A DNA stretch of 37,994 nt from positions 18,799 through 56,792 of the forward strand of contig JAEMRY010000002.1 of the NCBI GenBank assembly GCA_016463105.1, given 5' to 3'. This stretch comes from Ilumatobacteraceae bacterium. Its GTDB lineage: Bacteria > Actinomycetota > Acidimicrobiia > Acidimicrobiales > Ilumatobacteraceae. Every line of letters begins with the position of its first letter. The first letter of the stretch is position 1. Below, one piece after another: positions 30,173 through 37,994 of this stretch. The notes beneath the pieces are model-generated. The model ran no database searches, had not been told where the DNA came from, and saw nothing but the letters and a program-made list of their open reading frames with translations. The translations under genes were made by a program, and so were the position numbers.

Positions 30173-32782
30173 TTACTCTTCTTGTTTGTCTCGACGCATC
30201 GGTAAAGTATTGCGCCACTGCCCATCAAGGCTGTGCATGGCAGTGGCTACCGCACCCGCAGTTGGCACTAAGCCGATTTCACCCACACCCTTGATGCCGT
30301 ATGGCGAGTTGGGCTGGGCAGACTCAATAAGTTTGACGTCAATTTTTGGAACATCTTTTGCTCGCAAGATGCCAAGACTGCGTAATGTCATATTTGTCGG
30401 AAACGCCGTAACTGGATCAGACGGAAAATCTTCAGTCAGTGCATAGCCCAGTCCCATGTGCACACTGCCTTCAACTTGACCCTCACAAAGAGTTGGGTTA
30501 ACAATGCGACCTACGTCGTGTACAGCGAGTACACGCTCAATCTTTTGGGTTTCGCGATCGATCACAACCATTTGTGCGGCGTAACTAAAAGTCGAATGGA
30601 TTAGTGGATTAGTGACCCCAGGTTCGCCAAGTTTGTTTGTCCAGTCAACGCGATATTCACCGACGTGGTCAACGCCTTTTGCAAAGTTTGCAGCACGAGC
30701 GACATCGCATGCATCTTTAACCGAACCTGCTCCCATCAGCGTGCCGCGTGAACCAGTTGTCTGACCGAAACCGAGTTCGCGAGTTGTATCAACAATGACG
30801 TCAATCAGAGCCGCATCAACTCCGAGTTCGTGAACAGCAACTTGAGCAGCAACAGTGTTGATCCCTTGACCCATTTCGGTCCAGCCGTGGCGTACTTCGA
30901 TTCGTCCGTTTTCTTTAAAGTGCACGACTGCTTTTGAGATTTCTTTGAAGCCGTTTCCGAGACCACTATTTTTTAAGCCCAGTCCGAGGCCCACTGCTTT
31001 GCCCGCGGCAACTGCTGCATCGTATTCGGGTTTGATTTCGTTAAGGCAAATTTCTGCGCCCAAGCAACCGTCATCCATGATTTGCCCAGGTCCCCAAACC
31101 ATGCCGGGCTTGATCACATTTCGTGATCTGATTTCCCAACCAGAAATTCCTACTTTTTCGGCCAGTCTGTCGAGCACACCTTCCATCGCAAACTGTGCTT
31201 GATTCGCACCAAAACCGCGGAAGGCACCGCAGATTGGATTGTTTGTTCGCGCCGCAATCGCTTCAACATCAATATTCGGAACTTGATATGGACCACTGGC
31301 ATGGCCTGCCATACGTTCTAGAACTTTCATTCCGACACTTGCGTATGCACCAGAGTCGCCAAGTGCACGAACACGTAACCCAGTGAGTCGGCCTTGATCA
31401 TCGCAACCAGCCTCGTAATCCATTTCTATTGGGTGACGTTTTGCATGCATTAAAAAACTCTCTTCGCGTGTGAGAGTGCATTTGACCGGCACATTAAGTA
31501 ACCAGGCAGCCAAGGATGCATGGGCTTGATTGCTCATATCTTCTTTGCCACCAAATGCACCACCGTTAGTAACGAGAGTGACGGTGACTTGCTCGTTAGG
31601 AACAGCAAGTAGGCGAGCGATGTCGTTGCGGTCATCCCATACGCCTTGACCACCTGAGTAAACCTGTAGATGTCGTGTTGATGCATCGGTGCTGGGCACT
31701 GCAAGTGTGCTTTCGGGCTCTAGAAAAGCGTGTTCAATTCTTTGAGTTGAAAATATTTCGCGAACAACATGTTTACTTGAGGCAAATGCTTCGTCGCAAT
31801 CACCGCGTTTATAGCTTGATTTGCTAAGAATATTATTTTCGGTTTTCCAAACAGCAAGATCGCTAGAAGATATGGCAATTCTTGGATCTGTGATTGCAGC
31901 GAGCGCGTCATAAGACACTTCGACGTGAGCAGTTGCGTGTCGTGCGTTCATTCGCGTATCAGCAACGACGATCGCCAAGACGTCACCCGCATAAGAAGTG
32001 CGACCACCAACCGGAATCATCACCGGCCAGTCTTTGTAAATAATTCCCATCATCAACTCACCTGGAATATCAGCAGCCGTAAAAACTGCTTTAACACCTG
32101 GTTGATCTAAAGCATTTGCCGTGTTGATCGCGAGTACATCCGCGCGTGCGTATTTTGTGAAAACTAACGCAGCGTGCAACATTCCTGGTTCGCGCATGTC
32201 GTCGATGTATCCACGGTCGCCGAGTGTTAAAGCTTCAGCCTCAAGTTTTTTAACTCGCACACCAAGTCCGCCAGTCGTAACTATTTCGCGAACTTCGCCT
32301 CGCGCCACTGTCTCAATTGCTTCAAGAATTTTTACGTATCCAGTGCAACGACAAAGGTGCGCACCAAGATGGCGGGCCATATCTTCACGCTTCAAACCAG
32401 CGCCTTTTTTGTCAATTTGAGCTTTTGCGCGCACGACGATTCCTGGTATGCAAAATCCACATTGCAAACCACCGCAAGCTGCGAACGCATTAGCGAAAGC
32501 ATCGCGCTCTGATTGGCTGACTCCTTCGAGTGTCGTGATCTCTGAGCCAGTTACTTTTTCAAGCGACTGCTGACAACTAACAATTGCCTTTCCATCTACA
32601 AGAACTGTGCAGCAACCACACTGACCAGTTGGAGAGCAACCATCTTTGGCAGATGTGATATTAAGTTCTTCTCGAAGTGCGGCCAATAAATGCGGATGAT
32701 CGCTACGCACCGTTACAGGCGTGCCGTTGACACTAAACGCCACACGCTCGGCTGTAGTCAGCCCCTGGTCGACCTGAGTCAT
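30173..32782 (-). CDS. Molybdenum hydroxylase with N-terminal 2Fe-2S domain fused to the molybdopterin domain (XdhD-like architecture)
   Basis: N-terminal DGCSPTGQCGCCTVLVDG and LQCGFCIPGIVVRAK...HLCRCTGYVKI, followed by GGAFGGKEDMSNQAH, CGAFRGFGANQAQFAME, YGIKGVGEIGLVP in one 869-aa ORF. Confidence 0.93.
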   Translation of the reverse strand: MTQVDQGLTTAERVAFSVNGTPVTVRSDHPHLLAALREELNITSAKDGCSPTGQCGCCTVLVDGKAIVSCQQSLEKVTGSEITTLEGVSQSERDAFANAFAACGGLQCGFCIPGIVVRAKAQIDKKGAGLKREDMARHLGAHLCRCTGYVKILEAIETVARGEVREIVTTGGLGVRVKKLEAEALTLGDRGYIDDMREPGMLHAALVFTKYARADVLAINTANALDQPGVKAVFTAADIPGELMMGIIYKDWPVMIPVGGRTSYAGDVLAIVVADTRMNARHATAHVEVSYDALAAITDPRIAISSSDLAVWKTENNILSKSSYKRGDCDEAFASSKHVVREIFSTQRIEHAFLEPESTLAVPSTDASTRHLQVYSGGQGVWDDRNDIARLLAVPNEQVTVTLVTNGGAFGGKEDMSNQAHASLAAWLLNVPVKCTLTREESFLMHAKRHPIEMDYEAGCDDQGRLTGLRVRALGDSGAYASVGMKVLERMAGHASGPYQVPNIDVEAIAARTNNPICGAFRGFGANQAQFAMEGVLDRLAEKVGISGWEIRSRNVIKPGMVWGPGQIMDDGCLGAEICLNEIKPEYDAAVAAGKAVGLGLGLKNSGLGNGFKEISKAVVHFKENGRIEVRHGWTEMGQGINTVAAQVAVHELGVDAALIDVIVDTTRELGFGQTTGSRGTLMGAGSVKDACDVARAANFAKGVDHVGEYRVDWTNKLGEPGVTNPLIHSTFSYAAQMVVIDRETQKIERVLAVHDVGRIVNPTLCEGQVEGSVHMGLGYALTEDFPSDPVTAFPTNMTLRSLGILRAKDVPKIDVKLIESAQPNSPYGIKGVGEIGLVPTAGAVATAMHSLDGQWRNTLPMRRDKQEE

Positions 32783-32812
32783 GTATTAACCATACTCTGA
32801 TTGGGCTTCAGG

Positions 32813-32827
32813 TTTACATTATGTAAA
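32813..32827. promoter_or_regulatory. Candidate operator: perfect 15-bp palindrome TTTACATTATGTAAA
   Basis: 7-bp arms TTTACAT/ATGTAAA with one central base; overlaps the candidate -10 box. Confidence 0.6.
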
Positions 32828-32845
32828 GAAACAGCGTTTCGTCAA
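32818..32845 (-). promoter_or_regulatory. Candidate internal promoter for the fused molybdenum-hydroxylase operon
   Basis: On - strand: TTGACG (revcomp of 32840-32845), 16 nt, CATAAT (revcomp of 32818-32823), about 36 nt upstream of the ATG at 32782. Confidence 0.55.
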
Positions 32846-33765
32846 TCCAGCACAGTGCCACGTTGACCAGTAATTCGCCCATAAACCTCAGGTCGTCGGT
32901 AGCGGTCGAAATTAAACAAAGTGTTTTTGTAATTATTGCACCAGTCAAGATCGCAAACCGCTGTCACTAATTCGTCGTCACTGGTCACGGTTTTGGCAAG
33001 CAATTCACCCGACGGTGCGATGATGCTTGAGTCGGCGAGGCTGTCGACACCTTCTTCGACTCCACCTTTGGCAACACCAACGACGAATGTGCCATTTTGG
33101 TATGCGCCACTTTGCATAACGAGTGCATTGTGAAAACCTTGAAGTGGATCTTGAGACGGATCAGGAATATATTGCAACGGCGTGTTGTAGCCGCAGAGAA
33201 TCATTTCTACACCCTGCAATCCCATCACGCGATAACTTTCTGGCCATCGACGGTCATTGCAGATCATCATTCCGATTCGTCCACCGAACGCCTTCCAAAC
33301 CCCAAAACCGTCATCACTCGGTTTGAAGTAGTAACGCTCAGCATGTTGAAACGGACGATCAGGTTCGTGGTGTTCGTGACCCGGAATATGAACCTTGCGA
33401 TATTTTGCGACGATAGATCCATCGCGCTCAACTAAAATTTGTGTATTAAAACGTTCACCTTGAGGTGTCAGTTCTGCATATCCTAAACAAAATCCAATAT
33501 TAAGTTTCTTCGCTTCGTCAAATAGTGGCTTTGTAATCGCCGATGGCATTTCGGTCTCATACCAATGATCGGCTTGAGTGATGTCATCAACGAACCATCT
33601 CGGAAAAAAAGTCGTTAGCGCTAATTCTGGAAACACAACTAACTCGACTTTTTTAGAGTGAGCTTCTCGCAGTAGCTCAAGCAAACGTGCAACGACTGAT
33701 TTACGATCATCTGTGCGTTGCACTGGCCCAAGTTGAGCCGCGGCAACATTTAGCAACCGTGACAC
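32842..33765 (-). CDS. Nitrilase-superfamily hydrolase, N-carbamoyl-D-amino-acid hydrolase-like
   Basis: VVFPELALTTFFPRW, YETEMP, GFCLGYAEL, KYRKVHIPGH, MMICNDRRWPESYRVMGLQG, YNTP, MQSGAYQNG: Glu/Lys/Cys triad in D-carbamoylase context. GTG start overlaps the upstream TAG. Confidence 0.87.
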   Translation of the reverse strand: MSRLLNVAAAQLGPVQRTDDRKSVVARLLELLREAHSKKVELVVFPELALTTFFPRWFVDDITQADHWYETEMPSAITKPLFDEAKKLNIGFCLGYAELTPQGERFNTQILVERDGSIVAKYRKVHIPGHEHHEPDRPFQHAERYYFKPSDDGFGVWKAFGGRIGMMICNDRRWPESYRVMGLQGVEMILCGYNTPLQYIPDPSQDPLQGFHNALVMQSGAYQNGTFVVGVAKGGVEEGVDSLADSSIIAPSGELLAKTVTSDDELVTAVCDLDWCNNYKNTLFNFDRYRRPEVYGRITGQRGTVLD

Positions 33766-35036
33766 TATTTATCTTCCAAAAGCTCGAGCGTTGTCAGCGA
33801 AAGCATCGTATGCAACAAAATATTCGCGCCGGCTATCAGATCAATAGTTTCGGTGAACTCTGCAGGGTTGTGGCTAATACCTTTGACACTTGGCACGAAA
33901 ATCATTCCTGAAGGGCAGACGCGCGCCAGCATTTGTGCGTCGTGACCAGCGCCCGATGGCATTCGTTGAACCGTATTACCTTGATCTCGCGCAATTTTTT
34001 CAACACAGTCAATTACGCGATCATCAAAAATTACTGGTTCGAAACGAACTAGTTCGCGTGTGGTTATTTTTACTCCTTCGCCGACCGCGATATCTATTAA
34101 GAATTCAGAAATTTTTGACTCGGCTTGTTTAAGTAGTGATTCGTCTGTGTTGCGCACATCAAGCGTGAGGGTCGCTTTGGCCGCTACGACATTTGTCAGA
34201 TTGGGATGTATATCAATCTTGCCGACTGTGCAAACTTGATCGCCACCCATAGTGATTGCAAGTTTGCGCATGAAAACAGTTATTTCGGCGGCGATGTATG
34301 CAGGGTCGTGGCGCAGTGACATCGGGGTGGTTCCCGCATGGTTGGATTGTCCAATAATTGTGACTTCTTGCCACGAGATTCCCTGCACGCTTGTTACGGC
34401 ACCGATGCGTACATTGTTAGCTTCAAGCATCGGTCCCTGTTCGATATGCAATTCGACAAATGCATGCGGAATCAAACCTGGGCAAGGTGTTGTGCCGGCG
34501 TATCCGATGCGCACAAGTTCGTCACCGAGTTTCGCACCATCAATTGCGATTACGTCCAATGCTTCTTCAAGTGAAAGGCCACCCACATATACGAGTGAGC
34601 CGAGCATGTCTGGGGCGAAGCGCGCACCCTCTTCATCGGTAAAAATGCCAACAGCGAGTGGACGCGGCGGAGTCACGCCAGCTTTCTGACAAGTTTCAAT
34701 AACCTCAAGTGCGGCGAGCACGCCGTAGCACCCATCAAATCTTCCACCGGTGCGAACCGTGTCGATGTGTGAACCCGACATTACAGGTGTACCGATTCCG
34801 ACGTTCCAGATACCAATAATGTTGCCCACAGCATCTATCGAAACGTCCAAGTTGCAATCTTTCATCCAAGCAACAAGCAGATCTCGTCCATCTTTGTCCT
34901 CGTCGGTGAGTGCGAGGCGACAGTTTCCGCCACCGTCAATCGGGGCAATTTCAGCGAGCGCGTTAATCCGAGTCATCAGACGATCGCCATCAATACAAAG
35001 ATCTAAATGCTGTTGGCTGAAGTCACCTAGGGGCAC
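33765..35036 (-). CDS. M20-family Zn hydrolase (N-carbamoyl-L-amino-acid hydrolase/allantoate amidohydrolase-like)
   Basis: CRLALTDEDKDGRDLL, SGSHIDTVRTGGRFDGCYGVLAALEV, FTDEEGARF, VELHIEQGPMLE, SNHAGTTPM, PSGAGHDAQMLA. GTG start. Confidence 0.9.
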   Translation of the reverse strand: MPLGDFSQQHLDLCIDGDRLMTRINALAEIAPIDGGGNCRLALTDEDKDGRDLLVAWMKDCNLDVSIDAVGNIIGIWNVGIGTPVMSGSHIDTVRTGGRFDGCYGVLAALEVIETCQKAGVTPPRPLAVGIFTDEEGARFAPDMLGSLVYVGGLSLEEALDVIAIDGAKLGDELVRIGYAGTTPCPGLIPHAFVELHIEQGPMLEANNVRIGAVTSVQGISWQEVTIIGQSNHAGTTPMSLRHDPAYIAAEITVFMRKLAITMGGDQVCTVGKIDIHPNLTNVVAAKATLTLDVRNTDESLLKQAESKISEFLIDIAVGEGVKITTRELVRFEPVIFDDRVIDCVEKIARDQGNTVQRMPSGAGHDAQMLARVCPSGMIFVPSVKGISHNPAEFTETIDLIAGANILLHTMLSLTTLELLEDK

Positions 35037-35073
35037 TTAGAGATTTTACACCGCAATTTGCCATGATGGAGAG

Positions 35074-36420
35074 GTGATTAATCAACAAAGGCTTTCGGAA
35101 GCACTGGAAGTCGAAGAAAAACTATTTATCAGCCGTCATCCGAAATCTAAAGCTGCGGCAAACAGCGCTAGTAGTTCACTGATTGCAGGTGTACCGATGC
35201 CTTGGATGACGAGATGGCCAGGGAGTTTTCCGCTTTACGTTCGTCGAGCAAGTGGTGCCAGATTCACAGACATTGATGACATTGAATACGTCGATTTTTG
35301 TCTTGGCGATACAGGTGCGATGACAGGTCACGCGGTTGCTGAAATTACGCAAGCAATCTCGACACAATTAAGTAATGGCTCAACGATGATGTTGCCGACA
35401 CAAGACGCAAGTTGGGTGGGCGAGGAGTTAACTCGACGTTTTGGGTTACCGAAATGGCAGTTCACGATTAGTGCGACTGACGCGAATCGATTTGTGTTGC
35501 GAATCGCAAGACATCTTACAAAGCGTTCGAAGATTTTGGTGCATGACTGGTGTTATCACGGCACAGTAGATGAGACTTTGGTGATCGCTGACGTGAACGG
35601 CCAGACGATTTCTCGTCCTGGTGCGATTGGTCCACAGATAGACCCTGCTCTGACGACACGAGTTGCACCATTTAATGATCTTGCGATTCTTGAGCAACAA
35701 CTACAGCATCGTGATGTCGCGTGTATGTTGATCGAACCAGCACTTACAAATATTGGAATCGTTTTACCTGAAGATGGATACTTGGCTGGCGTTCGAGAAC
35801 TAACTAGAAAATACGGCACGCTGTTGATTATTGACGAGACACATACGATCTGTGCTGGTCCTGGTGGTTGCACAAAACTTTGGCAACTTGAACCTGACAT
35901 GCTGGTGATCGGCAAAACAATCGGCGGCGGAGTACCAGTTGCCGCTTACGGAATGAGTGCAGAACTCGCCGCACAAATTGAACAGAACTTGAGTGATCAT
36001 GATGTGGATGTCTCGGGAATCGGCGGAACTCTCTCTGGTAGCGCCTTAGCGATGGCTGCAATTCGGGCAACACTTAGTAATTGTTTATTGCCGTCGCAAT
36101 TTGAACAAACAATTCAATTGGCAAGTCGGTGGACTACAGGCGTGACTAAATCGTATACACAGCACAATTTGGATTGGAATGTTCAACAACTTGGCTGTCG
36201 TGCCGAGTATTGGTTTTGCAAACCTCCAAGAAACGGCGCACAAGCGGCGGCAGCATCTGATCCAAAATTAGAAAGCTTTATGCACTTGTGGGCAATTAAT
36301 CGCGGCGTGCTTCTAACTCCGTTTCACAACATGGCACTGATGTCATCGTTTCATACAACTGCTGATGTTGATCTGCATACTGAAGTATTTAATGCCGCTC
36401 TTGATGAGTTGTCAGTCTGA
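35074..36420 (+). CDS. Class-III PLP aminotransferase (glutamate-1-semialdehyde aminomutase-like)
   Basis: SATDANRFVLRIARHLTKRSKILVHDWCYHGTVDE, LLIIDETHTICAGPGG, MLVIGKTIGGGVPVAAYG (PLP Lys). Confidence 0.88.
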   Translation: MINQQRLSEALEVEEKLFISRHPKSKAAANSASSSLIAGVPMPWMTRWPGSFPLYVRRASGARFTDIDDIEYVDFCLGDTGAMTGHAVAEITQAISTQLSNGSTMMLPTQDASWVGEELTRRFGLPKWQFTISATDANRFVLRIARHLTKRSKILVHDWCYHGTVDETLVIADVNGQTISRPGAIGPQIDPALTTRVAPFNDLAILEQQLQHRDVACMLIEPALTNIGIVLPEDGYLAGVRELTRKYGTLLIIDETHTICAGPGGCTKLWQLEPDMLVIGKTIGGGVPVAAYGMSAELAAQIEQNLSDHDVDVSGIGGTLSGSALAMAAIRATLSNCLLPSQFEQTIQLASRWTTGVTKSYTQHNLDWNVQQLGCRAEYWFCKPPRNGAQAAAASDPKLESFMHLWAINRGVLLTPFHNMALMSSFHTTADVDLHTEVFNAALDELSV

Positions 36421-36430
36421 AAAATCGTAA

Positions 36431-37156
36431 ATGCAGCAATTAATTTTTATCGGCCTGATCGTCTTGTTTGCGTCGGTTATTCAAGCACTCTTTGGGTTCG
36501 GATTTGGCCTGATATCAGTGCCGCTGATGATTTTCTTCATAGATCTTCCAACAGCCGTAGTCACCGCAACATCTGTATCCACTGTTAGTTGTGCCGTGCA
36601 ATGGTGGCAGTCGCGAGCGGTGAAGGCAAGAGAAATGTCGCGGCGACTTGTTTGTTCTGCGATTATTGGTATGCCTTTTGGGTTGTGGTTGTTGCTAAAT
36701 GTCGACGTTCGGTTGATGAAAGCAATCCTCGGAATAGTTGTCTTGATCGGTGTGTTTTTGAGCATCAAGGGTTTTGATCTACAACGATTGCCAAAATCAT
36801 TTGACTATGCGATGGGTGTCGTTTCTGGTGTGTTATCGACTGCGACGTCAACTAATGGGCCACCTTTGGTGTTTTTGCTGCACTCGCGTCATTACACACC
36901 AGAGAACTTTCGCGCTGTGTTGAATCGCGTCTTCACGATTTTGAACTTTCTCACATTGGTGACTTTTATCGTCGCTGGTAAATTCACGTCCGAGGCGATG
37001 CGATTAGCGATGATCTCTATTCCAGTGATGGGAGTAGGTGTATGGCTCGGCACTCGGGCTCGCAAAAGTATTAATCCAGAAAACTTCAGAAATCTCGTAG
37101 TCGGTTTGTTATTTATTAGCGGGCTAAGCGCGCTTGCTAACTCTTTGCTTAGTTAG
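36431..37156 (+). CDS. TauE/SafE-family membrane transporter
   Basis: Hydrophobic 241-aa protein, FASVIQALFGFGFGLISVPLMIFFIDLPTAVVTATSVSTVSCAVQWWQSR, second half FDYAMGVVSGVLSTATSTNGPPLVFLLHSR. Confidence 0.85.
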   Translation: MQQLIFIGLIVLFASVIQALFGFGFGLISVPLMIFFIDLPTAVVTATSVSTVSCAVQWWQSRAVKAREMSRRLVCSAIIGMPFGLWLLLNVDVRLMKAILGIVVLIGVFLSIKGFDLQRLPKSFDYAMGVVSGVLSTATSTNGPPLVFLLHSRHYTPENFRAVLNRVFTILNFLTLVTFIVAGKFTSEAMRLAMISIPVMGVGVWLGTRARKSINPENFRNLVVGLLFISGLSALANSLLS

Positions 37157-37166
37157 TTGATTTTTT

Positions 37167-37886
37167 CTAGCGACCGAACCACTCAAGCCATTGCTGCTGG
37201 GTTTGCGGCTTAAAGACATTATTTGTTGCGACAACATCACCTAAATCACTAGACGGCATAGCCGAATATTGGTGACCCGGGCAAACAAGTGTGTCGTGAG
37301 GTAGTTGGGCAAGTTTCTGCAGACTGAAATACATTTCGCCAGGGTCACTTCCTGGAAGGTCAGTTCTTCCGCATCCTTCTAGAAAAAGCGTGTCTCCAGC
37401 AACTAGTCGCTGTTCAACTAAAAAACATTGGCTACCTGGCGTGTGACCAGGTGTGTGCACGAATGTGATGTCGATTTCACCGACAGTCAATTTGTCGCCG
37501 CTCTCATGGGCAGCGAGATCTTTCTCTGAAATTCCGGTAGTGCGAGTTACCCAAGCAGACTCATTTTTGTTGACATGAATCGGCACTTGTTTTGTTTCGA
37601 GCAGCGCAGCAACACCTTCAATATTCATCCCCATCATTGACCCACCAACGTGGTCAGGGTGGTAGTGCGTAGCCAAGACTCCGACGAGGTTCATCTGGTC
37701 TTGTTCAACAATTTGCAATAAATCACTGACCGCGTAAGCAGGGTCAATAATCACGCACTCACGAGTCTTTGTGTCGCCGATTAAATAAACAAAATTGACC
37801 ATTTGACTGGCAAGTTGGTCAGATACAGCGAAGTCCCGCCCCGAAAGTAACTGCCGAAAATAAAGTCGGTCGCTAATTTTGTTCAT
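37167..37886 (-). CDS. MBL-fold metallo-hydrolase (hydroxyacylglutathione hydrolase-like)
   Basis: ATHYHPDHVGG, VHTPGHTPGSQCFLVEQRLVAGDTLF, CPGHQYS. Confidence 0.9.
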   Translation of the reverse strand: MNKISDRLYFRQLLSGRDFAVSDQLASQMVNFVYLIGDTKTRECVIIDPAYAVSDLLQIVEQDQMNLVGVLATHYHPDHVGGSMMGMNIEGVAALLETKQVPIHVNKNESAWVTRTTGISEKDLAAHESGDKLTVGEIDITFVHTPGHTPGSQCFLVEQRLVAGDTLFLEGCGRTDLPGSDPGEMYFSLQKLAQLPHDTLVCPGHQYSAMPSSDLGDVVATNNVFKPQTQQQWLEWFGR

Positions 37887-37918
37887 GCGTCAATAGGTTA
37901 GCGACCTAGTCTGAAACT

Positions 37919-37994
37919 GTGAGTTTCTCTAATCCGATTCTGCGTTACGCAATGATCGGCACGGGGATGATGGGGTGCGAACATATTCGTAATC
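37919..37994 (+). CDS. Gfo/Idh/MocA-family oxidoreductase, N-terminus (3' truncated by window)
   Basis: GTG start, translation VSFSNPILRYAMIGTGMMGCEHIRN with a Rossmann GTGMMG motif; frame open to the window end. Confidence 0.65.
   Translation, partial: MSFSNPILRYAMIGTGMMGCEHIRN

Noticed and set aside
30173-32782. Calling the fused hydroxylase selenium-dependent
   Set aside because: The domain architecture resembles the XdhD/selenium-dependent xanthine dehydrogenase family, but selenium use there is a labile cofactor that cannot be read from the sequence, and no selenium genes are visible here.
34252-34689. 145-aa + strand ORF antisense to the M20 hydrolase
   Set aside because: Typical antisense shadow ORF within a strongly supported gene.
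1-37994. CRISPR arrays, insertion sequences, prophage or toxin-antitoxin modules
   Set aside because: No regularly spaced repeats, transposase/integrase motifs or phage structural genes were seen on either strand.

Overview
The window looks like a chromosomal segment of a moderate/low-GC actinobacterium. An Acidimicrobiia-like lineage is an inference from gene order and protein style only. The left two thirds is a + strand housekeeping block: polA (5' truncated)-rpsA-coaE-uvrB-uvrA-uvrC-rapZ-gap-pgk-tpiA, then a five-gene peptide-type ABC transporter, secG, tRNA-Leu, an MFS transporter, an ALO-like FAD oxidase and a DEAD-box helicase. The right third is a tightly overlapping - strand catabolic cluster: an M20 N-carbamoyl-L-amino-acid hydrolase/allantoate amidohydrolase-like enzyme, an N-carbamoyl-D-amino-acid hydrolase-like nitrilase-fold enzyme, a fused 2Fe-2S/molybdopterin hydroxylase, an N-terminally short SsnA-like aminohydrolase, an LLM-class flavin/F420 oxidoreductase, and a three-subunit molybdenum hydroxylase. 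It is followed by a class-III aminotransferase, a TauE/SafE transporter, an MBL hydrolase and the start of a Gfo/Idh/MocA oxidoreductase. Main findings: (1) the ABC solute-binding protein appears circularly permuted, with the normally N-terminal SBP_bac_5 segment at its C-terminus; (2) the molybdenum-hydroxylase/carbamoylase cluster has no visible hydantoinase and one FAD subunit for two Moco subunits; (3) a perfect 15-bp palindrome overlaps a good -10 box upstream of the fused hydroxylase; (4) the tRNA-Leu next to secG reads as anticodon AAG; (5) a 19-bp hairpin lies between the solute-binding protein and permease genes; (6) yvcK and whiA are absent between rapZ and gap. No CRISPR array, rRNA, transposon or prophage was recognised. 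All assignments were made by reading the sequence; no searches were run.
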